DNA of 64,000 nucleotides from DASQZK01 sp963809925 (GTDB lineage: Bacteria > Bacteroidota > Bacteroidia > Bacteroidales > GCA-2748055): NCBI GenBank assembly GCA_963809925.1, contig CAWELH010000009.1:1-64000 (forward strand), read 5' to 3'. Shown here one piece after another: positions 1 through 8,453 of the stretch (its first letter is position 1; each line of letters starts with the position of its first letter). A program made the translations under genes and the position numbers. A model generated the notes under the pieces. That model was not told the origin of the DNA, did not search any database, and was given only the letters and a program-made list of their open reading frames with translations.

Positions 1-326
1 CCACGGGCAAAACCGTGGCTATCATTGGGTTACCGCTCTGCGGTTTGACGCCTTCCCGGTAACGGCCATTGAACGCGAATAAATGGAGTTACCATCGAGG
101 TAAAACGACCTATGAATTTCTGTTGATTTCGGGATATGTCGCTCTAATTGAATTAGACCCATGGAAATCTGGCATTTCCGGTTACGATGGTTGGACGTGT
201 ACGTCAGGTCCCAACTACAGCGTGGTTGTCCATAATGCTTCATAATTTTCCAATAGTTCCAATCACCGGCCCCCCCAACCGCAGAGCGGTAGCTCAACCA
301 TAGCCATGGTTTTGCCCATGGTTTGT
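1..326. mobile_element. MITE-like element, copy 1 (may be cut by the window edge)
   Basis: The left end (1-46) reappears as its reverse complement, with a few changes, at about 277-322, so the ~320 bp segment has inverted terminal repeats. The end itself folds: CCACGG...CCGTGG is one hairpin and a CCGC(A/G)GAGCGG palindrome is another. The core holds a stretch (about 110-165) that recurs almost base for base in copy 2 at 1572-1625. No transposase is encoded. The design matches a non-autonomous miniature inverted-repeat element; the mobilising enzyme cannot be named from this window. The small reading frames inside are repeat-derived. Confidence 0.6.
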
Positions 327-339
327 AATGTACGTTCCC

Positions 340-625
340 CCAACCGCGGAGCGGTACCCCAATGATAGCCACGGTTTTGCCCGTGGTTGGATGTATACGT
401 CAGGTTCCCAACCACAGCGTGGTTGCCCAAAATGCTTCTAACTTTTCCAAACGTTTCAATCCCCTACGCCCCCATCCGCGGAGCGGTAGCCCAACAATAG
501 CCATGGTTTTGCCCGTGATTTGTAATGTACGTTGCCCTCAACCGCGGAGCGGTAACCCAACGATAGCCACGGTTTTGCCCGTGGTTGGTCATGTGCGTCG
601 ATCCCCAACCACAGCGTGGTTGCCC
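340..625. repeat. Array of hairpin modules related to the MITE ends
   Basis: Three further copies of the inverted-end module (starting near 341, 473 and 540) lie here in the same orientation. Each has the CCGCGGAGCGG palindrome followed by a hairpin of the type CCACGG-TTTTG-CCCGTGG. The copies at 341 and 540 are followed by a second short hairpin, CAACCACAGCGTGGTTG. A ~95 bp subrepeat at about 191-290 is repeated at about 385-482. The structure suggests repeated insertion or local duplication of half-elements. I see no gene in 1-684. Confidence 0.6.
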
Positions 626-684
626 AATACCGTCAGGAGTAGAACCCCTTCTCAGTTTATACCGGTACTTTTTAATCCCTACCC

Positions 685-1278
685 TCAAATCTTTTGAAAA
701 ATATACAGATTATTCAGGCCGAGGATGAACCTTTTTCTTCTCAGGAGACGAAATCCATAGCGGTTGAAAAGCTCGAGGATGTATTTATTTGACAAGCCCA
801 TCTCTTCATCCTGTTTCATTCCGCGCTCATGCTGATCGGGATCCCACCAGGCCAACTTGTGGCGGATAAGACCAATGAAAGGGGATAGCATGGTCATATA
901 AACACAGCCGCCTTCATCAAGCAGGCGATGAGCTTCCTTCACTACTTCATCCCGGTTTATGATATGGTTCAGACAGGCTACGAAACTCACGGATTGAAAT
1001 GAACGATCGTTAAAGGGAAGGTTTGCTGAATTTTCTACAATTATTGCATCTCCTCCAAAATCGTATACATCAACACCTACGCTATTGTGTCCGTATGTCC
1101 TGCTCAGCTCATTGTTTCCACAGCCGATATCAAGTAAACGGCCCTGCAGATTTTCCCTTACAATGTTATACCGTTCGTCTCGCAATGATCTTAATCCTAA
1201 ACGGTTTACGGTCTCATGTGATAAGATCAGCCTTAAAGGCAATGCTAAAAAATTCAATACATCTGCGATGTGGTTCAT
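685..1278 (-). CDS. Class I SAM-dependent methyltransferase
   Basis: A 197-residue protein with a Methyltransf_11-like Rossmann fold. Motif I is LLDIGCGNNELS (about residues 48-59), the acidic end of strand beta2 is VGVDVYDF, and a later strand reads ADVLN/SFVACLNH-like before the 'LLDEGGCVYMT' strand. The length fits a complete small methyltransferase of the kind that modifies glycans, lipids or small molecules; the substrate cannot be told. It is bracketed on both sides by palindromic repeats and has no operon partner, so it may be a small accessory island. The ATG start gives an intact N-terminus. Confidence 0.75.
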   Translation of the reverse strand: MNHIADVLNFLALPLRLILSHETVNRLGLRSLRDERYNIVRENLQGRLLDIGCGNNELSRTYGHNSVGVDVYDFGGDAIIVENSANLPFNDRSFQSVSFVACLNHIINRDEVVKEAHRLLDEGGCVYMTMLSPFIGLIRHKLAWWDPDQHERGMKQDEEMGLSNKYILELFNRYGFRLLRRKRFILGLNNLYIFQKI

Positions 1279-1461
1279 TCTCGTAGGAAGTCTTTTTAAA
1301 TTATTGAAATCAGAACTATCTCCAGTATTTGAATATACATTTATTTTTCATACCTGGCGGTTTGGTTTGAACATAATTTACTGGCAGAGGAAAATTCGTC
1401 ATTACCTGGAATTGAAATCCTTTGTATCTCTTCCGGGCACATTTCCGCATACCACGTGAAA

Positions 1462-1760
1462 CCACGGGCAAAACCGTGGCTATCATTGGGTTACCGCTCC
1501 GCGGTTTGGCACCTTCCCGGGAACTGCCATTGTTCTCGAATAAATGGAATCACCATCGAAGTAAAACGACCTATGAATTTCTGTTGATTTCGGGATATGT
1601 CGCTCTAATTGAATTAGACCCATGGTTGGCAGCGTACGTTGCGCCCCAACCACGAATTGATAACCCAAAATGCGCCTGATTTTTACATTAGTTCCAATCA
1701 CCGACACCCCCAACCGCGGAGCGGTAGCCCAACGATAGCCACGGTTTTGCCCGTGGTTGG
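1462..1760. mobile_element. MITE-like element, copy 2
   Basis: A ~300 bp direct copy of the element at the window start. Its left end (1462-1507) and right end (about 1711-1759) are inverted repeats of each other, and the core near 1572-1625 is essentially identical to copy 1. It is followed (1760-1800) by the satellite hairpin CAACCACAGCGTGGTTG also seen beside the 341 and 540 modules. No coding capacity beyond short frames was found. The two copies lie in the same orientation, about 1.46 kb apart, on either side of the methyltransferase gene. Confidence 0.6.
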
Positions 1761-1994
1761 TAATATGCGTCGACTTCCAACCACAGCGTGGTTGCCCAAT
1801 GTTTGCGGTATTTACAAAAATACATACCCATAATTCGGAAAACCTTTATAACCCTCCCTTATATTTAAGGATAAATCAGCCGGCCTACCTGTATTCTGCC
1901 TTTTATTTTTGGGTTCGGGAATGACCTTCCAACATAAATTTTAGTAAATTTAACTTTTAATTGTAGTCTGTAAAAAAAATGAAATGAACAAGAC

Positions 1995-2909
1995 ATGACA
2001 CTCAGCATCATACTTCCGGCATTCAACGAAAAAGCGAATATAAGTCGTATATATGAAATGCTTGTGGCTGATTTGGCAGTTGCCGGTTTGGAGCTTGAGA
2101 TCATTTTCGTCGATGACGGAAGCTCAGATGGAACCTTCGCTCAGGTCAGATCTATCGCCTCAGGTGATGCAAGGGTGAAGGGCATCAGCTTATCCAGGAA
2201 TTTTGGCCAGCAGTCGGCATTACTGGCAGGATTGGCAGAGGCTTCGGGAGATGTTACCATAACCATGGATGCCGATGGTCAGCATCCTCCTTCAGTGATC
2301 CCGAGACTCCTGGAGGAATACAGGAAGGGATTTGACATCGTGAATACGCGGCGAATGCAGACGGCAGATTCGGGATGGTTTAAAAAATTCTCATCGAAGT
2401 ACTTCTACCGGATTATGAACGCCCTCTCGGATGTCAAAATTGAACCCGATTCTTCCGACTTCAGGCTTATGTCGCGCAAAGCTGTGGACGCTTTTCTTGA
2501 GATTGATGAACAAGATCGTTTTACCCGCGGACTTATCAGCTGGATCGGATTCGCACAATCGGTGATTTCTTTCGAGGCTCCTGAAAGGATGTCGGGTCAA
2601 ACCAAATATACCTTTCGCAAGATGGTGCGTTTCGGAATTGATGGCATCACCTCGTTTTCATCTAAACCATTAAGGATCAGTTTTATAATTGGGATGTGCG
2701 CATTGGTCTTCGCTTTAGTCTATGCAATCTATGCCATCGTTGTATATTTTGCCGGTCAGACACTTCCAGGATGGACTTCTCTCATGATTACAATCCTTCT
2801 TCTCGGTGGATTTCAGCTGGTGAGTATAGGCATTATCGGGGAATACCTGGGCAGGATCTTTCATGAAAGCAAGAAAAGGCCACATTATTTTATCCGGGAC
2901 AAGTGTTAG
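1995..2909 (+). CDS. Family 2 glycosyltransferase, DPM1/GtrB type
   Basis: A 304-residue protein with an N-terminal GT-A domain: nucleotide-binding VDDGSSDGT (about 39-47) and the metal-binding DADGQHPPS (about 92-100). Two C-terminal membrane helices lie at about 228-255 and 263-285. This is the layout of polyprenyl-phosphate sugar synthases (dolichol-phosphate mannose synthase, GtrB), which load a sugar onto a lipid carrier at the inner face of the membrane. The next gene encodes a polytopic membrane protein and an ArnT-like enzyme lies nearby, both plausible users of such a lipid-linked sugar (inference). Confidence 0.88.
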   Translation: MTLSIILPAFNEKANISRIYEMLVADLAVAGLELEIIFVDDGSSDGTFAQVRSIASGDARVKGISLSRNFGQQSALLAGLAEASGDVTITMDADGQHPPSVIPRLLEEYRKGFDIVNTRRMQTADSGWFKKFSSKYFYRIMNALSDVKIEPDSSDFRLMSRKAVDAFLEIDEQDRFTRGLISWIGFAQSVISFEAPERMSGQTKYTFRKMVRFGIDGITSFSSKPLRISFIIGMCALVFALVYAIYAIVVYFAGQTLPGWTSLMITILLLGGFQLVSIGIIGEYLGRIFHESKKRPHYFIRDKC

Positions 2910-2974
2910 GGTGACAGTCTGCCATGGTAAAAAATTGGTACCTTTGGATTGTGTAAATAAGTAAGTCAGTTCAC

Positions 2975-5254
2975 ATGCCGAAAGCAGGGAAATTCAACAA
3001 GCATGTTTCTATGAGTAAAAAATCTTTAGCTGCATTGGTTACCATCATCACCACTGCTCTCTTACTTTTCCTTCTCTTTCACGATATTATTAAAGACCCC
3101 AATAATGTCTCATTCGCATCTGCCGGAGATGGTATAAAGAGTACGTACGGCACCTTGTATCATATTAAATATGACACAGCGTACTGGTACACAGAAATGA
3201 TGAACTACCCCTATGGGGAGTCGGTTTTCTTCACCGGTAACCAGGTATTCCTGACGAATTTTCTAAAATTGCTCAAAGAATCGGGACTCGACCTTGGCAA
3301 TTACGCTCTCGGCATTTCAAACCTCCTCATTCTCTTTTCATTTGTTCTTTGTGCCCTCTTTCTCTTTCTGATTTTTAATGAACTTGGAATTTCAGCCCTC
3401 TTCTCGGTTCTTTTTGCGATCATCCTGACTTTCCTGACGCCGCAGTGGGACCGGCTCACCGGGCATTACAACCTTGCATATGCCTATGCATTCCCTGTGG
3501 CTATTTACCTGATCATGATATTTTACCGAAAACCCGGTTACGTTCTTTCGGGAATTATCGGACTGTATCTTTTCTTTCTGTGTAGCAAGCATCTCTATTT
3601 CTATGTTTTGATCGGCGTAATGCTTGGTCTGCTCTGGCTGTATATTTTATTCTTTGAGAAGCACAGGTTCGGTGGACTGGTAAAAGCCGGTTTACATATG
3701 TCAATACAGCTATTTTTGCCTCTTATCATTTTCACCCTCTTTTCCAGTATGTACGATGTCAACCTGGACAGGACCGCCTACCCCTGGGGATTTATCCAGA
3801 GCACCACAAGACTGGTAAGCGTATTTCTCCCGCTTCAGCACCCGTATTTTCCTTTTATTCACACCACAAGCGCCTGGAAAACGGTGGCTTATGTTGGTGC
3901 TGTAGCGAGCCTCACGTTTTTGTTTATCCTGATCAAGATGCCGTACAAGACAATCAGGGATAAATCTGTTGCAAGTCTTTTCAGGGTAAGTGACAACAGA
4001 GCACTGAACATTTTATTCTGGGCATCCGTGGTTTCATTCCTGCTTTCCCTTGGGCTGCCGTTTTCCCTCGGATTGGAAAAATGGCTGAATTATACCGGGC
4101 CTTTCCGTCAGTTCAGAGCCATTGGAAGATTCGTGTTTCCATTCTTCTATATGTTGAACATTCTTGCTTTTTATTTGCTTTGGAAGCTACTTACTACCAG
4201 GAAGTTATGGTGGACAAGATTGATATTAATCCTGGCCTTGTTTATGACAGGCTATGATGCATACCAGAACATTGCATCGTACCCTAAAAATCTGAATAAC
4301 CGGATTAAGACCCTTAATGACAGGCAGAACGTGCTGCCCGAAGATCAATGGGTCAATGAATTCGACTTGAACCTGTTCCAGGCGATTATGCCTTTCCCAT
4401 ATTTTCATGTGGGATCAGAAAACTACTGGGTCAGCGTTCCCTCTAAGGTTGAAACTGCAGCGTTCATCGCATCGCTAAAAACGGGACTACCTCTGAACGC
4501 TGTTGCTCTTAGTCGTACGTCCATTTCACAAACGCTTAAAAATCTTGATTTGTATTTTGAACCTTACCGGGGATACCCGATACTGGATGATCTCCCGTCA
4601 ATGAAACCTTTTCTGTTTTTTGTCATGAAAGGGGAAGTGATCACGAATTCTGAAAAACGACTGATAAGTCATGCCCACTTCCTGTCCGAAAACGACAGTC
4701 ATAGTTTTTATTCCTTCTATCCCGATAGCCTGAGAGTTCTTGTAGGGGAACGACAGCGCGAACTGCAAGGTCTTGTCGCGGAAAGTATTGATGCCGCAGG
4801 CGATTCGTCTGTCATCCATGAGGCCTTCGAAAATTATCCTGAAGGGATTTACTCGCATGATATTACAACGAAAACGTGGTTCTATGAAACCATCCTTCCG
4901 GATACCGGATCGTATATCGTATCATTCTGGACATATGACGGCGATGTCGATCTGTATCCGCGTACCAGGCTTGTTGTGACACTTTCTATACCAGGGAAAT
5001 CGAACTACTTCTATTACGATATGGATATACAGCGAAGGGTTGTGGCAAGGGACGGGTCAAAGATCCTGTTTGAGGACCGATTCCCAGTCCGCTATCCGGA
5101 GTCGGTAATCCGGTTCAGGTACCAGAACAAGGTACTGACCAAAGGGCAGTTTCGTATTGATGATCTGCTGATCAGAAAAGCAGAGGTCAATACAATGTTT
5201 GTAAAAGACGGACACATTTGGGTTAATGACCGGGAAATATTTGAAGACCAATAG
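2975..5254 (+). CDS. Large polytopic membrane protein, possible GT-C-type enzyme
   Basis: A 759-residue protein with one N-terminal membrane helix, an early extracytoplasmic segment containing GDGIKSTYG and a YDTAYW motif, then roughly ten more helices up to residue ~430, and a soluble C-terminal half of about 320 residues that looks beta-rich. Acidic residues in the first large loop of a many-helix protein are typical of GT-C glycosyltransferases that use lipid-linked sugars; the specific family is not recognised, so this is inference. It lies 65 bp behind the GT2 gene and is probably co-transcribed. A second in-frame ATG at 3011 would remove 12 residues. Confidence 0.6.
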   Translation: MPKAGKFNKHVSMSKKSLAALVTIITTALLLFLLFHDIIKDPNNVSFASAGDGIKSTYGTLYHIKYDTAYWYTEMMNYPYGESVFFTGNQVFLTNFLKLLKESGLDLGNYALGISNLLILFSFVLCALFLFLIFNELGISALFSVLFAIILTFLTPQWDRLTGHYNLAYAYAFPVAIYLIMIFYRKPGYVLSGIIGLYLFFLCSKHLYFYVLIGVMLGLLWLYILFFEKHRFGGLVKAGLHMSIQLFLPLIIFTLFSSMYDVNLDRTAYPWGFIQSTTRLVSVFLPLQHPYFPFIHTTSAWKTVAYVGAVASLTFLFILIKMPYKTIRDKSVASLFRVSDNRALNILFWASVVSFLLSLGLPFSLGLEKWLNYTGPFRQFRAIGRFVFPFFYMLNILAFYLLWKLLTTRKLWWTRLILILALFMTGYDAYQNIASYPKNLNNRIKTLNDRQNVLPEDQWVNEFDLNLFQAIMPFPYFHVGSENYWVSVPSKVETAAFIASLKTGLPLNAVALSRTSISQTLKNLDLYFEPYRGYPILDDLPSMKPFLFFVMKGEVITNSEKRLISHAHFLSENDSHSFYSFYPDSLRVLVGERQRELQGLVAESIDAAGDSSVIHEAFENYPEGIYSHDITTKTWFYETILPDTGSYIVSFWTYDGDVDLYPRTRLVVTLSIPGKSNYFYYDMDIQRRVVARDGSKILFEDRFPVRYPESVIRFRYQNKVLTKGQFRIDDLLIRKAEVNTMFVKDGHIWVNDREIFEDQ

Positions 5255-5459
5255 AATTATTTCTCTCTTCCAACACCTGTCTGAAAATATCAGCGTGGGG
5301 AACACGCTATCAGATATCCCATTTGTAGCTCTTCTCCTCTCTAAACCTTACCCGTGAAACGCTGATTTTTGATCTCTTTCCACATTAAGGGAAGGCGCAT
5401 CACTTCTATGCAGTAAAAAGCTTTAGGTAATTTCAGGATGCTCTTCAGATTCTTTCGGC

Positions 5460-5680
5460 AAGTAATTCGGCTTTCCTCAGCAGCGTCCTCAGGGACCGAG
5501 GTTATTTGGCTTAGGATTGAGAGTTCCCTTCGGCTACGCTCAGGGACCGATGATACCACCCTGATGATTGAGGGCTCCCTTCGACTACGCTGGAGATACC
5601 ACCCTGATGATTGAGAGCACACTTCGGCAAGTACTTTGACTGCGCTCAGCAGGGCCCTCAGGGACCGGCATTTTCTCTGA
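5460..5680. repeat. Degenerate GGGACCG / TTCGRCTACGCTCA repeat cluster
   Basis: Several imperfect copies of a ~25-40 bp motif with cores such as CTTCGGCTACGCTCAGGGACC and CTTCGACTACGCTGGAGATACC. The phrase ACCACCCTGATGATTGAG occurs twice (around 5557 and 5593). It occupies most of the space between convergent genes and runs into the 3' end of the GT-C gene. Repeats with this core are widespread between genes in many environmental bacterial genomes (family knowledge). The 5255-5460 stretch holds nothing else that I can recognise. Confidence 0.6.
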
Positions 5681-7256
5681 TTCGTGACATTCTCAAAGGC
5701 GAATTTCTCCACCTCGTTTCCAAACGGAGCACGATCTCTTCACCTTTTTTAAGTGGATCCGGGTCGTCAAAAAGGTACAAAGCATCCGGATCATAGGATC
5801 CTGTATGCCTTTTCAGGATAGTCCCGTGCTCGCGTTCGATGTAAAAGGTTGTCTCATGGCTGCAGGTAGCGTTAAGTGACAGTGTAAGTTGTTTTCCTTC
5901 TGCCAGCTTTGCAGCCCCTATGGCTTGTTCCCGCTGGATCACTCTGCGGCTGACCATTGCTCTTTCAGGCAAGGCCACCAGATCAAATCCTATGCGGAGT
6001 ACAAGAAGAGTGAGGGTCAGCAGGAAGAGCCGGTAGGGTTTCATCTTCAGGAATAAGGGGATGATCAGGAGGACAAGAATGAGAACAGAAATGAAGACTT
6101 CAATAAGATGATTCGTATTCTGGAATGTATATCGGTGAAACAGGAAAATACCCGCGGGCAGGATTAGAAGCAACAGAACAAAAAAGATGATGTCTGTTGA
6201 TTTGCGAATGGGTCCCGGTTCCTTTCCGGTTTCATAGTAAACATATACGATAACTGTCAGAAGCAGAGGATACAGCATAAAAAGATACCTCGGATATGTC
6301 TCGTATGAAATCCAGTATATGGGGATGTTGAAGATGAACACCAGGAAAAGGTAAGTAATGAAATTGTTTTGCCGGATAACTTTCCAGCTCTTTCTGCTAA
6401 AGAGAAGCAGAAGAAGAACCGACCAGGGCGCGAGGTGATAGATTTGTTCTGCCGGGAAGGTGACAAGGTGCTGAATGGTCTTCCACCATCCGTATTCCAT
6501 AAATGTTCGTTTTGTTGATTCAGACACCAGGGTGCCGAAATACTGCATGGTTGGATTTTCCTGCCAGAGCAGGTAGTAATAGCCTCCTGTGATGAAAATG
6601 TAGACCAGGAAGGGCAGGAAATGAGTTAGTGAAAGCAATTTCCTGAACTGTTTGAAATACGTAAATGCCGTGACGAGGGTAATTACCTGGAATACAAGAG
6701 CCGGCAGGCCTTTCATAAGAAAAGTGATGGCAGTGAGCAACCAGGAGATGAAAAACAACAGGCCGTATTTTTCCTTTTTGAGAAGATCATAGATGATCAT
6801 GAAGTTCAGGAAGATGAGCATCGAAAAGGTGATGTCGATGAGCCCGAGAAAGGAATCGTAAAAAAGTATGCGACCGCAAGTAATGAATGCCAGGGCTGAG
6901 ATCAGTCCGATTATTTTATTGGTGTTTTTGGATACAAAGAAACCGATGATAAGCCCGAAAAGAATCAGGGAAATTACCGTGGGTGTCCGTATTAGAAATT
7001 CTGAGTGCGATCCGGATAAGTGATACAATGAAAGCAGTATCCAGTTATAGAAAGGGGGTTTGTTAAAATAATAAATTCCGTTTATAGTAGGCGTAATGAG
7101 GTCGCCAGAGTATTCCATTTCCAGGGCCACAGTGGCACGTGTGGCTTCATCGGCAGATAGCGGGAGAATCCCGATATTGATCAGCAGTGCGGGGAACAAA
7201 AGGATTGCGATGAGAATAACGAAGAATATGTTGTATTTCCGGTTCTTTTCGCGCAT
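5658..7256 (-). CDS. ArnT/PMT-like integral membrane glycosyltransferase (GT-C)
   Basis: A 532-residue polytopic protein of the dolichyl-phosphate-mannose-protein mannosyltransferase / ArnT superfamily. The diagnostic N-terminal loop carries the DE pair at residues 36-37 (SADEATRATVALEME) and the FNKPPFYNW motif at about 64-72, followed by about eleven hydrophobic helices. Such enzymes move a sugar from a polyprenyl phosphate to lipid A or protein on the periplasmic side. The last ~15 residues (after LRLETRWR) are read from the intergenic repeat cluster, so the natural C-terminus may have been replaced. The gene is convergent with the 2975-5254 gene. Confidence 0.85.
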   Translation of the reverse strand: MREKNRKYNIFFVILIAILLFPALLINIGILPLSADEATRATVALEMEYSGDLITPTINGIYYFNKPPFYNWILLSLYHLSGSHSEFLIRTPTVISLILFGLIIGFFVSKNTNKIIGLISALAFITCGRILFYDSFLGLIDITFSMLIFLNFMIIYDLLKKEKYGLLFFISWLLTAITFLMKGLPALVFQVITLVTAFTYFKQFRKLLSLTHFLPFLVYIFITGGYYYLLWQENPTMQYFGTLVSESTKRTFMEYGWWKTIQHLVTFPAEQIYHLAPWSVLLLLLFSRKSWKVIRQNNFITYLFLVFIFNIPIYWISYETYPRYLFMLYPLLLTVIVYVYYETGKEPGPIRKSTDIIFFVLLLLILPAGIFLFHRYTFQNTNHLIEVFISVLILVLLIIPLFLKMKPYRLFLLTLTLLVLRIGFDLVALPERAMVSRRVIQREQAIGAAKLAEGKQLTLSLNATCSHETTFYIEREHGTILKRHTGSYDPDALYLFDDPDPLKKGEEIVLRLETRWRNSPLRMSRIRENAGP

Positions 7257-7272
7257 CAGTTTGAGATTAGGC

Positions 7273-8439
7273 TTACCTGCTAATCGGCTGGGCGAACTGC
7301 TTCACGTCTTCACCTTTAATGTCCTTATCGCACAGAATAATCAGCCTCTCAAGAACGTTCCGGAACTCACGGATATTTCCTGTCCAGTTAATTTTCTGAA
7401 GTTCTTCAATTGCATCGGAGGCAATCTTTTTTGCCGGCGTGCCATATTCCTGACAAATCACACTGTTGAAATAGGAAGCCAGTTCAGGGATATCCTCACG
7501 GCGCTCGTTCAGAGAGGGTACATGTATAAGGATAACGCTGAGGCGATGATAGAGGTCCTCACGAAAGGTGTTCTTTTCAATCTCCACCTTCATATTTTTA
7601 TTGGTAGCTGCAATAATTCGTACGTTCACACTGATATCCTTGTCGCTCCCCACACGGCTGATCTTATTCTCCTGCAGGGCCCTCAGCACCTTGGCTTGTG
7701 CGGAAAGGCTCATGTCACCGATTTCATCAAGGAATAGTGTTCCTCCGTCGGCCTGTTCGAATTTACCCTTACGCTGCTTAATGGCTGAGGTAAATGCACC
7801 TTTCTCATGACCGAACAGTTCACTCTCTATCAGTTCGGAAGGTATGGCTGCGCAATTCACTTCGATAAATGGATTTCCTGCACGTTCCGATTTTTCGTGC
7901 AACGATCTGGCTACCAACTCTTTCCCAGTACCGTTTTCGCCGGTAATCAGCACCCTGGCATCGGTTGCCGCAACACGGTCAATCATTTCCTTAACTTTTG
8001 TCATGGCGGACGAATTACCTACCATTTCGAAAGCACGGTTCACTTTTTTCTTCAGGGTACGGGTTTCGGTGATAAGATCTGATTTATCAATGGCATTACG
8101 AATCGTAATGAGCAACCGATTCAGGTCGAGCGGCTTCTCAATGAAATCGTAAGCACCTTTCTTAATGGTCTGCACCGCCGTGTCTATGTTCCCATGTCCG
8201 GATATCATAATGATCTGAGCGTCGGAAGGCTTTTCAAGGATCCTGTCAAGAACCTCAATACCGTCCATCTCAGGCATTTTAATATCGCAAAGAACAATAT
8301 CAAACGTATCGGCGGCAAACTTTTCCAAACCTTCCGGACCGCTGGAAGCTAATTCTACTTCATGTTTTTCGTACTCAAGGATTTCCTGAAGTGTGCTCCT
8401 TATGCTCTTTTCATCATCGATAACCAGGATCTTTGCCAT
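7273..8439 (-). CDS. Sigma54-type response regulator lacking a DNA-binding domain
   Basis: A 388-residue protein with a receiver domain (phospho-acceptor Asp52 in VLCDIKMPEMDG) and an AAA+ sigma54-interaction domain: Walker A GENGTGKE (168-175), GAFTSA loop (214-219) and Walker B TLFLDEIGD. The chain stops soon after the conserved GNIREFRNVLERL segment, without the C-terminal Fis-type helix-turn-helix of NtrC or AtoC. GAFTSA replaces the canonical GAFTGA that contacts sigma54. It may activate from solution or through a partner, as FlrC/FleT-like regulators without an HTH do (inference). No kinase is adjacent; ppx lies 14 bp upstream. Confidence 0.9.
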   Translation of the reverse strand: MAKILVIDDEKSIRSTLQEILEYEKHEVELASSGPEGLEKFAADTFDIVLCDIKMPEMDGIEVLDRILEKPSDAQIIMISGHGNIDTAVQTIKKGAYDFIEKPLDLNRLLITIRNAIDKSDLITETRTLKKKVNRAFEMVGNSSAMTKVKEMIDRVAATDARVLITGENGTGKELVARSLHEKSERAGNPFIEVNCAAIPSELIESELFGHEKGAFTSAIKQRKGKFEQADGGTLFLDEIGDMSLSAQAKVLRALQENKISRVGSDKDISVNVRIIAATNKNMKVEIEKNTFREDLYHRLSVILIHVPSLNERREDIPELASYFNSVICQEYGTPAKKIASDAIEELQKINWTGNIREFRNVLERLIILCDKDIKGEDVKQFAQPISR

Positions 8440-8453
8440 TGCCGGGGTCTTAA

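Noticed and set aside
22..372. Short frames in both MITE-like copies sharing HIPKSTEIHRSF (22-372 and 1483-1713, minus strand)
   Set aside because: The shared peptide simply reflects the shared repeat DNA. The frames run into palindromes and have no start context or family support.
5341..5712. A 123-residue minus-strand frame over the GGGACCG repeats
   Set aside because: Its repeated VPERSRRE-type peptides are translations of the DNA repeat.
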